From Lachnospiraceae bacterium (GTDB lineage: Bacteria; Bacillota; Clostridia; Lachnospirales; Lachnospiraceae), in the NCBI GenBank assembly GCA_028692975.1, contig JAQUWF010000004.1, positions 16,677 through 80,676 on the forward strand: a stretch of DNA of 64,000 nucleotides, in the 5' to 3' direction. Both the position numbers and the translations under genes were made by a program. Every line of letters begins with the position of its first letter. Position 1 is the first letter of the stretch. Positions 16,068 through 25,163 of this stretch are shown here, in pieces. The notes under the pieces were generated by a model, which was given only the letters and a program-made list of their open reading frames with translations, was not told the origin of the DNA and made no database searches.

Positions 16068-17312
16068 ATGAAAGAAACAATGCGCGGATATAATCAGGGT
16101 AATATTCAGAACATGAACAGAACACTGTTGTTAAATCTTCTGAGAAGGGAAAAAGTGTGTGCCAGAACCACACTCGCAGAACGTTCGGGGCTGAAGCAGG
16201 CGACGGTTACACATATTGTCAATGACTTTATAGCGTGGGGGCTGGTCAGGGAAATCGGTTTTATGACAGGCAGTAAGGGGCGGCGCTCGATTGCTATTTC
16301 TATCAATAACGATGACGTGGCGGTTGCAGGTATTCGAATTGCAAGAAAAAATTATTCTGTGGGGCTTTTTAACCTGTGCGGTGAGGCGCTGATGATTAAA
16401 AGAGGAAGAATCAGCACCGGGCAGAGTGCCAGAGAGATTCTGGATATCGTGATTGAACAGATGGATAAACTGATACAGAATTTTCCTGATAAAAAGCTTC
16501 TGGCTCTTGGGGTATCCATTCCGGGACCGTACAATTTCAGAAAGGGACGAATTTCCCTGGTGACAGGAGTGAAAGGATGGAGTGAAATTGCACTGAAGGA
16601 GGAATTAAATGTGCATTTTCATATTCCTGTTGCAGTGGAGGAGCATGCCAATGCTGCCGCTATGGCTCAGTACTGGTACAGTAAAGATAAGAATGAACCG
16701 GATGTTCTGGTGTATATTGCAGTGGGGCAGGGGGTCGGAGCGGGAATTGTCAGTGACGGTGTATTGCTGAAGGGGGACACCGGATCAGCAGGTGAGATCG
16801 GACATACCACAATAGATATTCACGGACCAAGATGCAGCTGCGGAAATTACGGCTGCCTGGAAATGTACTGCTCCACAATCGCACTTACCAAAAGAGTTAA
16901 TGAAGTATATCAGCCGGAGAAGGAATTTGATTTTCAGGAGGTTGTACTGTTGATTAAAAAGAAAGAACCAAGGGCAATGGATATCTTTTATGAAATCTGT
17001 GATTATTTGTCAGTGGGAGTCGTGAATGTGATAAACAGCTTTAACCCGCAGGTAGTGATCATTGGAGATGAGATATGTCATATAGAACCGGAACTCATGC
17101 TTGAGCGGATTAAGGCAAATGTAAAGGAGAGGGTAGTTCCGCAGATATGGGAAACGACAAAGATTAAGATGAGCGTCATTGAACAGGATTCCATGGTGCA
17201 TGGTGCAGCTATAGTTGCTATTGATGAGATATTTGACAACCCTTCAGACTATTTTGAGACAGGCGATGCAGAGGAAATGAAGAATCGATTTTATAATCAG
17301 CATTTTATCTAA
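16068..17312 (+). CDS. ROK-family transcriptional regulator (NagC/XylR type)
   Basis: A 414-residue repressor. Residues about 18-65 form a winged helix-turn-helix (LLNLLRREK, LAERSGLKQATVTHIVNDF), followed by a ROK sugar-binding domain. The latter contains VGAGIVSDGVLLKGD and GEIGHTTIDIHG, and the zinc motif CSCGNYGCLE. GGAAGGAAG precedes the ATG. It is upstream of and co-directional with the two-permease CUT2 operon and probably controls it. The box AAAATAAAACGAAATGA before that operon is a candidate operator, since a near copy precedes the operon next to the other ROK regulator. Confidence 0.9.
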   Translation: MKETMRGYNQGNIQNMNRTLLLNLLRREKVCARTTLAERSGLKQATVTHIVNDFIAWGLVREIGFMTGSKGRRSIAISINNDDVAVAGIRIARKNYSVGLFNLCGEALMIKRGRISTGQSAREILDIVIEQMDKLIQNFPDKKLLALGVSIPGPYNFRKGRISLVTGVKGWSEIALKEELNVHFHIPVAVEEHANAAAMAQYWYSKDKNEPDVLVYIAVGQGVGAGIVSDGVLLKGDTGSAGEIGHTTIDIHGPRCSCGNYGCLEMYCSTIALTKRVNEVYQPEKEFDFQEVVLLIKKKEPRAMDIFYEICDYLSVGVVNVINSFNPQVVIIGDEICHIEPELMLERIKANVKERVVPQIWETTKIKMSVIEQDSMVHGAAIVAIDEIFDNPSDYFETGDAEEMKNRFYNQHFI

Positions 17313-17344
17313 AATTAATTCTCAAAATTTGTGAAATTCATTTA

Positions 17345-17398
17345 AAAATAAAACGAAATGAAAAATTTATTGACTTTATTATTTAATTGAGTTAAGAT
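17345..17398 (+). promoter_or_regulatory. promoter and candidate ROK operator for CUT2 system 2
   Basis: TTGACT (17370-17375) and TAAGAT (17393-17398) are 17 bases apart. Nine bases upstream lies AAAATAAAACGAAATGA (17345-17361), one base different from 26454-26470. Confidence 0.6.
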
Positions 17399-17462
17399 AT
17401 AGACATCAACTGTTGAGAAGGACTGAGAGATAGCCCACATTCAGTTAAAAGGAGGAGAAATA

Positions 17463-18572
17463 ATGTATAAAAAAGTATTAGCAACTATTATGGCAGCGGC
17501 TATGATCGCTACCACCGCAACAACCGTATTTGCCGAGGAGACCACAGAGGTGGCGGCAGCAGAAGCAGTAGCAGGATTTGAAGCACCGGAGGGTGTGGAT
17601 CCTTCTGAATATCATCTGGCTATCTGCATCCATTCCATGGATAATGAGTATTGGGCACAGGAAGCTGCCGGAGCAAAGCTGGCTGCTGAATATTACGGAG
17701 TAAACTGCGATGTCCTTACCTGTGACAGTGATGACAATAAACAGATGCAGGGAATCAAAGACTATATCGCACAGTACGGTGACAAAGCATGCTTTGTAGT
17801 GGATCCGTCCTCTACCGCTAACACTGTAAATATCGCTGAGACCTGTGATGAAGCCGGCGTTTATGTTTCAATTCTGGCTCATAGAGCAGAAGGACTGTAT
17901 CCAGCAGACTATCCTCATTTCGTAGCATCTCTGATGCTGGATGACATGGCTATCGGTAAAGCTACCGCTACTGCACTGTTCGAGTCCATCGGCGGAGCAG
18001 GACAGGTTGCAGAACTTCAGGGACTTCTGGGTGATGACTCAGCAACAAACAGACATGCAGCATTCGAAGCAGCACTGGCAGATTATCCTGACATCGAAGT
18101 AGTTGACAGCCAGACAGCAAGCTGGAGCCAGTCAGACGCTATGACGCTTACTGAGAACTGGATCGTTAATTATCCGGAACTGAAAGGTATCTTCTCTGCA
18201 AATGATACAATGGCACTGGGCGCTATCGAAGCACTGAAAAATGCAGGGAAAAACGGCGAAATCAAAGTCAGCGGATGCGACGGTATCGAAGCAGCTCTGA
18301 ACGCAGTTAAAGATGGTGATCTTGTTATTACAAACGCAAACGATGGTTTCTGTATCGCTGGATACGGCGCATCTTATGCAATCCAGGCAGCTCTTGGCGT
18401 ACTGGATCCGGAAACAATTGACCCCGCAGAACGTTTGATTTTCTGTAAGACCACACTGGTTACCGCTGACAATGCAGATGAAATCATCGGCAACTTCATC
18501 GAAACTCAGAATCCTGGTTATGATTATTCAGATCTGGGCTACTGTGTAGACGCATATCAGGAAGCAGAATAA
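17463..18572 (+). CDS. CUT2 sugar ABC transporter substrate-binding protein
   Basis: A 369-residue Peripla_BP_4-type binding protein. Its signal peptide (MYKKVLATIMAAAMIATT) ends at VFA before EETTEV, with no lipobox cysteine. A linker of about 30 residues precedes the fold, which begins HLAICIHSMDNEYW. Ligand-region motifs include DPSSTANTVNIAET and SANDTMALGAIEALKNAG. An AAGGAGGAG site precedes the ATG. It heads an operon of permease, ATPase and second permease. Codon use is biased toward GCA/GAA, as in other highly expressed genes here. The substrate is unknown; a xylulokinase follows downstream. Confidence 0.9.
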   Translation: MYKKVLATIMAAAMIATTATTVFAEETTEVAAAEAVAGFEAPEGVDPSEYHLAICIHSMDNEYWAQEAAGAKLAAEYYGVNCDVLTCDSDDNKQMQGIKDYIAQYGDKACFVVDPSSTANTVNIAETCDEAGVYVSILAHRAEGLYPADYPHFVASLMLDDMAIGKATATALFESIGGAGQVAELQGLLGDDSATNRHAAFEAALADYPDIEVVDSQTASWSQSDAMTLTENWIVNYPELKGIFSANDTMALGAIEALKNAGKNGEIKVSGCDGIEAALNAVKDGDLVITNANDGFCIAGYGASYAIQAALGVLDPETIDPAERLIFCKTTLVTADNADEIIGNFIETQNPGYDYSDLGYCVDAYQEAE

Positions 18573-18620
18573 TTGAACTGGAAATGACAGAAATAAGAGA
18601 GATCTCAGATTTCTAAAAAG

Positions 18621-18731
18621 TGAAGGGAAGTGCATTCACATGCATTTCCCTTCTATTAAATACAGAGTAGTGTAAAGCAGAATAATATTGGCATGGAGAC
18701 ATTTCCCGCATTGCGGGCTTCTCCTGATGCC
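18621..18731 (+). promoter_or_regulatory. two intercistronic hairpins between binding protein and permease
   Basis: The first (18621-18653) pairs GAAGGGAA with TTCCCTTC around TGCAT/ATGCA. The second (18690-18731) pairs GGCAT/ATGCC, GGAG/CTCC and CCCGC/GCGGG in nested fashion, just before the permease ribosome site. They probably set the binding protein to transporter ratio. Confidence 0.55.
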
Positions 18732-18751
18732 GGTAAATGTGAGGGTAATCT

Positions 18752-19777
18752 ATGAATAATAAACGGCGCGGCTTATTAGAAACATTGACGGTAGGACAGC
18801 AGTTCGTTGCACGGGCGGAAGATAATGCCAGAATGGATAAGATCAGACGCTATGCACCGCTGATACTGCTGGTTATTATGACCGCAATTGGAGGCATTTC
18901 TCAGAAAAACTTTTTCTCATGGGCTAACATCGTAAACATCATGTTTCAGATGTCTATTCCTCTGGTAATATCGGTTGGATTGAGTTATGTTCTTCTTCTT
19001 GGAAGTATTGACCTTTCCATTGAAGGCAATATGGGATTTGCAGGTTCATTGGTTGCTTTCCTGGTGATCAATAACTCTAATTCAAATAATTTCGGTATTT
19101 TTGGCATTATTGTTGTAATCTTAATTGGTGTGGCGGTAGGAGCGCTTGTGGGTTTTCTTCACACCAAAGCAAAGATTGCCAGTTTCATTGTTACATATGC
19201 AATGGGATGCATTATGACCGGCGCGGCTATTCTGATCTACAGAGGTACACCGATCCAGGTTAAAGATCCCATGTTCGTTACGATTTCTCAGGGAAGACTT
19301 TTTGGTATTCCTTATATTACATTGATTTCTTTTGCAGTATTTATCATTGGTGCGATCATTATGAATTATACTGCATTCGGGCGGGCAGTATTCGCAATCG
19401 GTGATAATGAAGCTGCAGCAGCTTCTACCGGTATTAATATCACCCGTACAAAAATAAAAGTATTCGCTCTCTGTGGATGTACTGCTGCGATTGCAGGTGT
19501 ACTCCAGTGTATGCGTTTGAAGCTGGGACAGTCTGACCTGGGGTTGAACCAGATGTTCCCCGTAGTTACAGCGATTGTACTGGGCGGAGGTTCCGTAAGC
19601 GGCGGAAAAGGCGGGGCCCTGCAGTCCTTTGTAGGTGTGTTGATCTATACGGAACTGGCAAACTGGCTGACCTTGATGGGTGTGGACACCAATGTTAAGA
19701 AAGTGATCCAGGGCATCATTATTATTATTGCCGTAACTCTTACAGTAGAACATAACAGAAAGACGGTTGTTAAATAA
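18752..19777 (+). CDS. CUT2 sugar ABC transporter permease (first of two)
   Basis: A 341-residue RbsC-family membrane protein. An N-terminal cytoplasmic stretch of about 30 residues precedes the first helix (PLILLVIMTAIGGI). Family signatures are LLLGSIDLSIEGNMGF and AIVLGGGSVSGGKGG. GAGGG precedes the ATG. A second, distinct permease follows the ATPase, so the pore is probably a heterodimer, unlike the other CUT2 systems in this window. Confidence 0.9.
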   Translation: MNNKRRGLLETLTVGQQFVARAEDNARMDKIRRYAPLILLVIMTAIGGISQKNFFSWANIVNIMFQMSIPLVISVGLSYVLLLGSIDLSIEGNMGFAGSLVAFLVINNSNSNNFGIFGIIVVILIGVAVGALVGFLHTKAKIASFIVTYAMGCIMTGAAILIYRGTPIQVKDPMFVTISQGRLFGIPYITLISFAVFIIGAIIMNYTAFGRAVFAIGDNEAAAASTGINITRTKIKVFALCGCTAAIAGVLQCMRLKLGQSDLGLNQMFPVVTAIVLGGGSVSGGKGGALQSFVGVLIYTELANWLTLMGVDTNVKKVIQGIIIIIAVTLTVEHNRKTVVK

Positions 19778-19791
19778 TCGGGAGGAGACAT

Positions 19792-21312
19792 ATGAACGAA
19801 GTTTTATTTGAAACAAAAGGCGTCGGTAAAACATATGGATCCAACACTGTTCTGCATGATATTGATATGCAGATTCACAGTGGGGAAGTGATTGGTCTGA
19901 TTGGTGAGAACGGTGCCGGCAAATCAACCCTGATGAAAATGATCAGTGGTGTAGATACGCCGTCTATGGGCGAGATGTTTTATATGGGTAAGCCTTATGT
20001 GGCTACTTCTATTATTAACGCAAATCATCAGGGAATTGGTATGGTATTCCAGGAACAGTCACTGGTTGCCAATCTGACGATTTCACAAAACATTTATCTT
20101 GGACGTGAAAAGAAATATTCAAAGGCTGGTCTGGTTAACTGGGCTAAGATGAACAAGGACGCAAAAAAGGCTTTGGAGCGTGTTGACCTCAGCGTAGATC
20201 CAGGCAAAAAAGTGAGAGATATTGATATGGCCACCCGTGAAATGGTGGAAATTGCGAAGGTACTGGATGTTGTGACGGAAGTCGCTGACGGCCATGCTAT
20301 TATTCTTCTGGATGAGCCGACAACGGTGCTTTCTGATGATGAAATTCAACAGATGTATGTACAGATCCAAAAAATGAAGGAAGCTGGAAATGGTATTGTA
20401 TTTATTTCCCATCACCTGGATGAGATACTGGCGATCACGGATACAATCTATGTATTCAAAGACGGTGAAGAAACAGCAGTATTTCCTACGGCAGAAGCAA
20501 ATCTGGACGTTCTGTATGAAAAGATGGTTGGGCGTTCTACTACAGGAGAATTCTATGTGGAAAATAAGCAGACCGTCCATTCTGATAAGATTGCTCTGGA
20601 AGTAGAAGATCTGAGTCTGTTTGGTACCTTCAATCATGTATCCTTTAAGCTGCATGAAGGAGAAGTTCTCGGGCTGGCAGGACTGGATGGCTCTGGTACA
20701 GAAGAAGTATGTGCATGTCTTGTAGGACAGGCTGCTCCGACTGCTGGGAAAATTTTTGTGGACGGACAGGAAATGAAATTTACTAATTCCTACCAGGCAA
20801 GAAGAAATGGTATTCTTTCTGTACCGAAGGATCGGCGTGATGAGGGAATGATCGGTATCTTGTCTATTGAGGATAACATTACCATATCAAGCTGGGAACA
20901 TTTAAAGAGCAATGGTCTGTTATCAGGAAAGAAGATTCGCAGCACGGCTGAAAAATGGATCAAAGAAGCTGCAATTAAATGTACCGGACCAAAGGCGCGT
21001 ATTGCTCAGCTTTCCGGAGGCAATGCCCAGAAGGTAATTTTTGCAAGAGCGCTGGAGAGTAACTGTAAAGTGTTGATTCTTAACCATCCTACGCGAGGTG
21101 TCGATGTGGGTGCCAAGCAGGAGATTTACCGGCTGGTACGGGAGATGACAGAAGCAGGCCATGCGATCATCGTAATTGGTGATACACTGGATGAGTGTCT
21201 TGGACTGGCGAGCAATGTCATTATCTTCCGGGATGGTTTAATCAGCGGATCTTTCGACTGCCCTGTCAGCGGGAAACCTTCCCAGCAGGAAGTTGTACAT
21301 TTTATGATGTAG
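19792..21312 (+). CDS. CUT2 sugar ABC transporter ATP-binding protein with atypical NBD2
   Basis: A 506-residue double ATPase. NBD1 is intact: Walker A GENGAGKST (38-46), Walker B ILLDEPTTVLS, H-loop ISHHLDE. NBD2 keeps LSGGNAQKVIFARAL, but its Walker B reads LILNHPTRGVDVGA with N431 and H432 in place of aspartate and glutamate. Its Walker A region is GLDGSGTEEV. The switch region IVIGDTLDECLG is also unusual. CUT2 ATPases commonly have a weak NBD2, but loss of both acidic residues goes further, so only NBD1 is likely to hydrolyse ATP. GGGAGGAG precedes the ATG. Confidence 0.9.
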   Translation: MNEVLFETKGVGKTYGSNTVLHDIDMQIHSGEVIGLIGENGAGKSTLMKMISGVDTPSMGEMFYMGKPYVATSIINANHQGIGMVFQEQSLVANLTISQNIYLGREKKYSKAGLVNWAKMNKDAKKALERVDLSVDPGKKVRDIDMATREMVEIAKVLDVVTEVADGHAIILLDEPTTVLSDDEIQQMYVQIQKMKEAGNGIVFISHHLDEILAITDTIYVFKDGEETAVFPTAEANLDVLYEKMVGRSTTGEFYVENKQTVHSDKIALEVEDLSLFGTFNHVSFKLHEGEVLGLAGLDGSGTEEVCACLVGQAAPTAGKIFVDGQEMKFTNSYQARRNGILSVPKDRRDEGMIGILSIEDNITISSWEHLKSNGLLSGKKIRSTAEKWIKEAAIKCTGPKARIAQLSGGNAQKVIFARALESNCKVLILNHPTRGVDVGAKQEIYRLVREMTEAGHAIIVIGDTLDECLGLASNVIIFRDGLISGSFDCPVSGKPSQQEVVHFMM

Positions 21313-21328
21313 GAGGGCAGAAAATAGT

Positions 21329-22285
21329 ATGAAAAGTAAGAAATTCAGTTTATCTGATCTATCTCAGTACATGGTTATAATCAGTGTTGTACTGGTATTC
21401 CTGGTCTTTACGGTCTTGAATCCCAGCTTTGTCAGCGCATATAGTCTGCAGAACCTGATGGTTGAAATTTCACCGTTGATTTTGCTTGCATGCGGTCTGT
21501 CGTTTATAATTTTTACCGGAGGTATTGATCTTGGTGCAGGAGCAATGGTATCTGCAACCTGCGTTATTTCAGGTCTTTATGTAAGTCAGTTCGGCAATGG
21601 GATTATTCCAATCATGCTGGTGATTGGTGCAGTTCTTGGTCTTTTAAACGGATGCATCGTTGCCAAACTGAAAATACCGTCATTCATTGTTACACTCTGC
21701 ACGCAGAATTTATGGGCATTTATCGCTTTGACACTCTGCCCTAATGGATCGGTGGCGGTTGATCTGTCATTCAGAAAAGAGATTGGCTGGATGACCAGTA
21801 AATTAGCCGGTATTCCGATCATCTTCTTTTTTGCGCTGGTATCCATCGCTGTGCTGTTTATTTTTCAGCAGTATACCTCTTCCGGAAGGGCAATTTTTGC
21901 AGTAGGAGCGAATATTCGAGCTACAAGACTGGCAGGTATTGATACAGATAAAGTACAGATCATGGCATTCGTAGTCAGCGGCGCCTGCAGTGCACTGGCT
22001 GGTGCACTGTATGCCTACAAACAGAAATCAGCAGTACCGACCATCGGTGATGCGCTTACCCTTTCCGCCATTGCTTCCATAGCATTGGGTGGAACCTCTA
22101 TGGCCGGCGGCCGCGGCAGTGTTCTGCGTACTGCTATTGGGGTAGTCACCATTACTGCAATTACATCAGGGCTGAACATGATGGGAATTGATCCATTGTG
22201 GAAAAACATTATTATTGGTGTAATTCTGATTGTTGCCGTATACCTGAACTCTGATACAAAGGGCAGAGATATTATCGTTAAATAG
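21329..22285 (+). CDS. CUT2 sugar ABC transporter permease (second of two)
   Basis: A 318-residue RbsC-family membrane protein with IFTGGIDLGAGAMVSA and ASIALGGTSMAGGRGS signatures. It differs clearly from the permease at 18752, which supports a heterodimeric channel. TAGGAGGG precedes the ATG, just after the ATPase stop. A strong terminator 20 bases past the stop closes the operon. Confidence 0.9.
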   Translation: MKSKKFSLSDLSQYMVIISVVLVFLVFTVLNPSFVSAYSLQNLMVEISPLILLACGLSFIIFTGGIDLGAGAMVSATCVISGLYVSQFGNGIIPIMLVIGAVLGLLNGCIVAKLKIPSFIVTLCTQNLWAFIALTLCPNGSVAVDLSFRKEIGWMTSKLAGIPIIFFFALVSIAVLFIFQQYTSSGRAIFAVGANIRATRLAGIDTDKVQIMAFVVSGACSALAGALYAYKQKSAVPTIGDALTLSAIASIALGGTSMAGGRGSVLRTAIGVVTITAITSGLNMMGIDPLWKNIIIGVILIVAVYLNSDTKGRDIIVK

Positions 22286-22303
22286 TCTAAAAAGTACCAA
22301 AAG

Positions 22304-22344
22304 AGAGCAGGAGAAAAACAAATAAGTTGTTCTCCTGCTTTTTT
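22304..22344 (+). terminator. terminator of CUT2 operon 2
   Basis: AGCAGGAGAA (22306-22315) and TTCTCCTGCT (22330-22339) form a 10-bp stem followed by five more T residues. The next gene therefore needs its own promoter. Confidence 0.88.
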
Positions 22345-22444
22345 AAAAAAATAGTTACAAGTATAGGTAAAAAGTGTAAAATAGGATATGAAAATTTGGA
22401 CGGTCGTCCGGATAAGACTTACGACCGGAGTGGAGGAACTTGAA

Positions 22445-23128
22445 ATGAAGAAGGGATTATATCTTCTATCATGTATGACAGCGATGTTGCTGACCGCTGC
22501 ACCATTTGCAGCAGAAAACATTACGGAAAAAGCGACGGAGGCGGTTGCCGAAGCGGCCGAAAAACTAAATTCAGAGGCATCCTATCTTTCTCAGTTTGAT
22601 TCATCGGAATATATTGAGATTGGAGATTATGAAAATATTCCGGTTAAATCGGCAAAAGGGGATACCTCAGCGATTCAGGATGAGATAGGAGAATATCTGA
22701 TTCATAACAGCAGCTTTTTGCATGATCTTCCACAGCCATTTGTGAATCGCAACACAGCAACACTGAAAGATACGCTTCAGTCCTACGCAGATACCTACAA
22801 TACTTCGTTAGCAGATTTTATGAAATACTATAACCCGGATTCTACAGAGCAGACTTATGAGCAGGAAATTAAGGACATGGGACTGGCCTACAGTAAGAAG
22901 CTGCTGGCGATGCAGGCGGTTGCAGATGCAGAAGGGATGGATGTCACAGGGGAAGAACTGGAGAAGCAGATAGAGACACAGGCTGAGGCCGCCGGCTTTG
23001 ACAGTATTGCTGATTATAAAAAGGCAGTCAAACTGGATCCGGAAGAACTGCGTGAAGTTATGATGAGCACCAGGGTATTGAATTTTTTACAGGATAAAGC
23101 AGTGTTTGAAGAACAAACAACTGAATGA
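22445..23128 (+). CDS. exported trigger-factor-like protein
   Basis: A 227-residue protein with a signal peptide (LYLLSCMTAMLLTAAPFA, cleavage after PFA or FAA, no lipobox). The mature part begins with an acidic, alanine-rich helix. YIEIGDYENIPVKS resembles the strand that opens trigger-factor-type domains. The C-terminal 110 residues are helical (MGLAYSKKLLAMQAVADAEG, then TGEELEKQIETQAEAAGF and VLNFLQDKA), as in the trigger factor / SurA chaperone domain. No peptidyl-prolyl isomerase domain is seen. It may help fold exported proteins such as the binding proteins, but that is inference. GGAGG precedes the ATG at 22445. A VOC protein and a xylulokinase follow closely. Confidence 0.6.
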   Translation: MKKGLYLLSCMTAMLLTAAPFAAENITEKATEAVAEAAEKLNSEASYLSQFDSSEYIEIGDYENIPVKSAKGDTSAIQDEIGEYLIHNSSFLHDLPQPFVNRNTATLKDTLQSYADTYNTSLADFMKYYNPDSTEQTYEQEIKDMGLAYSKKLLAMQAVADAEGMDVTGEELEKQIETQAEAAGFDSIADYKKAVKLDPEELREVMMSTRVLNFLQDKAVFEEQTTE

Positions 23129-23143
23129 GATGGAGACAGAATT

Positions 23144-23533
23144 ATGAAGATGACAGGACTTAATCATATTACAATCAATGTAACTGACTTAGAAGCATCA
23201 AGGAAATTTTATCAAAAGATACTTGGTCTGAAAGAAAATGGCTTTATTGATATGGGTGACCATACATTGACTTACTTTGAACTGCCCCGGAGCACCAGAC
23301 TTGAACTGATCGATTACGAAACTAAGGCGAAGCAGAAAGAGTATAAAGAAACGGACATCGGAACATACCGCCATTTTTGCCTGGAGACAGACGATTTGAA
23401 AGAACTGTACAGAATTTGCAGAGAAAATGGAGTATTCGTCCGAAAAGAGCCTTCTTATGTGGAGAAATTATCGTGTGCTACCATGCTGATCGTTGATCCT
23501 AATGGTGTCGAGATAGAAATTATTGAAAAATAG
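23144..23533 (+). CDS. VOC-family (glyoxalase fold) protein
   Basis: A 129-residue vicinal-oxygen-chelate protein: LNHITINVTDLEASRKFY at the N-terminus with the metal histidine, TYFELPRS in the middle, YRHFCLETDD opening the second module, and DPNGVEIEIIE with the terminal glutamate. It lies 15 bases after the trigger-factor-like gene and its stop is just before the xylulokinase, so the three are probably one transcript. It may isomerise or detoxify a product of the sugar pathway. It is not a close copy of the VOC protein at 6687. Confidence 0.78.
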   Translation: MKMTGLNHITINVTDLEASRKFYQKILGLKENGFIDMGDHTLTYFELPRSTRLELIDYETKAKQKEYKETDIGTYRHFCLETDDLKELYRICRENGVFVRKEPSYVEKLSCATMLIVDPNGVEIEIIEK

Positions 23534-23543
23534 GAGGCCGGTT

Positions 23544-25034
23544 ATGACGTACGTAATGGGAATTGACCTGGGAACCTCAAGTACAAAAACAATGATTATG
23601 GATGAAACAGGGAAATCTGTGGGAATAGGGCACGGAAGCTATGGCATCAGTATTCCCAAGATGTCTTATGCAGAGCAGGATCCCCTGGAGTGGTGGAGCG
23701 CAGTGAAAGCATCCATCGCGTCCGCGATGCAGGAAGCCGGGCTTGCCGGTGATGACATAGCCGGCATCAGTTTTTCGGGGCAGATGCATGGGACAGTGGC
23801 ACTGGACGCACAGAAGCAGCTTGTATGTCCTGCAATTATTCACCTGGACCAGAGAAGCGGTGTGGAATTGACAAAGATGCGCTTCCTGGCAGGAAATCTG
23901 ATGCAGGAAGAGCTTTTGAATCAGCCCAGTGCCGGGATGATAATCAGTACGGTTTACTGGATGAAAACACATCAGAAAGAAACTTACGATAAGATCAGAT
24001 ATGTTATGTCACCAAAGGATTATATTCGCTTCCGGCTGTGTGGTGAAATTGGAACAGAATGTACTGACGCAGGAGCGGCATTGGCTTTCTCGGTAAAACA
24101 TCGGGAGTGGTGCAGAGAATTATTCCGCCGTCTGGAGATAAAGGATGATATCTGGGCTCCCGTACATGAGAGCTTTGAGATCGCAGGTACAGTGTCTGGC
24201 GAGGCGGCGAAAGAGACCGGCTTGTCCACGAAGACGGCGGTAATCTATGGCGCTGGCGACAGCATGGCCGCCCTCACCGGCAATGGCGTGGTTGAAAAAG
24301 GGGTCATGGCCTGCAATATAGGGACCTCTTCTCAGCTTGCGGTGGTGGTGGACCGCCCGATTTTTGATCCAAAGCTGCGGATCCAAACCTGGTGCCATAC
24401 CATGCCGGAACGATGGGTGGTACAGAGTGGGTGTCTCAATGGAGGCAGTACCTTAAGCTGGCTGCGCAACAATATTCTGAACAATAACTTACCATTTCGT
24501 GAACTGGATGCGGAGGCGGGAAGCACGCCGGCAGGCGGAGAAGGACTTTACTTTATTCCTTACCTGACCGGGGAACGCACACCGTTTAATGATCCCGATG
24601 CCAGAGGCATCTATTTCGGACTGGGTATGAAGCATCAGCAGGGACATATAGTCCGTGCTACCATGGAAGGCGTTATGTTCAATCTGAAAGAATGTCTGGG
24701 CATTCTGGATGAAATGAAAGTAGACCGGTCAAAACTGATCGCTTCCGGCGGAGCCGCCAGAGGCGTGACCTGGAAGCAGATCCAGGCGGATATGCTGGAT
24801 ATGCCTGTCTACTCCACAAAAGTACAGGAAGAGGCATGCCAGGGCGCTGCCATACTGGCAGCAGTGGGCGTTGGCCTCTATGCAGACGTAAAGGAAGCCT
24901 GCACAGCCACCGTCAGGATGAGTGATGCAGTGACGGAGCCAATCGCCGAAAATGTGAAGATCTATAATGAAAAACAGCAGATTTTTCATGAACTGTATTT
25001 TAGGGTGAAGGATTTGTATCCGAGGATTGTGTAG
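23544..25034 (+). CDS. xylB: FGGY-family carbohydrate kinase, xylulokinase type
   Basis: A 496-residue sugar kinase. The N-terminal phosphate loop is MGIDLGTSSTK, and SGQMHGTVALD is the sugar-contact loop characteristic of xylulokinases. GAGDSMAALTG supplies the catalytic aspartate, and ASGGAARGVTWKQIQAD is the C-terminal ATP-binding part. The start at 23544 follows AGGAGG. The reaction would be D-xylulose or a similar ketopentose to its 5-phosphate, feeding the transketolase and transaldolase genes upstream. Other FGGY substrates such as ribulose or erythrulose are possible. Confidence 0.88.
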   Translation: MTYVMGIDLGTSSTKTMIMDETGKSVGIGHGSYGISIPKMSYAEQDPLEWWSAVKASIASAMQEAGLAGDDIAGISFSGQMHGTVALDAQKQLVCPAIIHLDQRSGVELTKMRFLAGNLMQEELLNQPSAGMIISTVYWMKTHQKETYDKIRYVMSPKDYIRFRLCGEIGTECTDAGAALAFSVKHREWCRELFRRLEIKDDIWAPVHESFEIAGTVSGEAAKETGLSTKTAVIYGAGDSMAALTGNGVVEKGVMACNIGTSSQLAVVVDRPIFDPKLRIQTWCHTMPERWVVQSGCLNGGSTLSWLRNNILNNNLPFRELDAEAGSTPAGGEGLYFIPYLTGERTPFNDPDARGIYFGLGMKHQQGHIVRATMEGVMFNLKECLGILDEMKVDRSKLIASGGAARGVTWKQIQADMLDMPVYSTKVQEEACQGAAILAAVGVGLYADVKEACTATVRMSDAVTEPIAENVKIYNEKQQIFHELYFRVKDLYPRIV

Positions 25035-25083
25035 GAAAAAGTGAAAATAACAGAAAAAACTTAATAAAGTAATAATTTTAGAA

Positions 25084-25141
25084 TATAAGCCAAAATCCCC
25101 TTCTGAGAGTATATATTTTCTGGGAAGGTATTTTGGCTTAT
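25084..25141. terminator. bidirectional terminator between xylB and ROK regulator
   Basis: ATAAGCCAAAAT (25084-25095) and ATTTTGGCTTAT (25130-25141) form a perfect 12-bp stem with further inner pairing (CCTTC/GGAAGG). It separates convergent genes. Confidence 0.8.
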
Positions 25142-25163
25142 ATTATTAGAGAAAAATAATATT

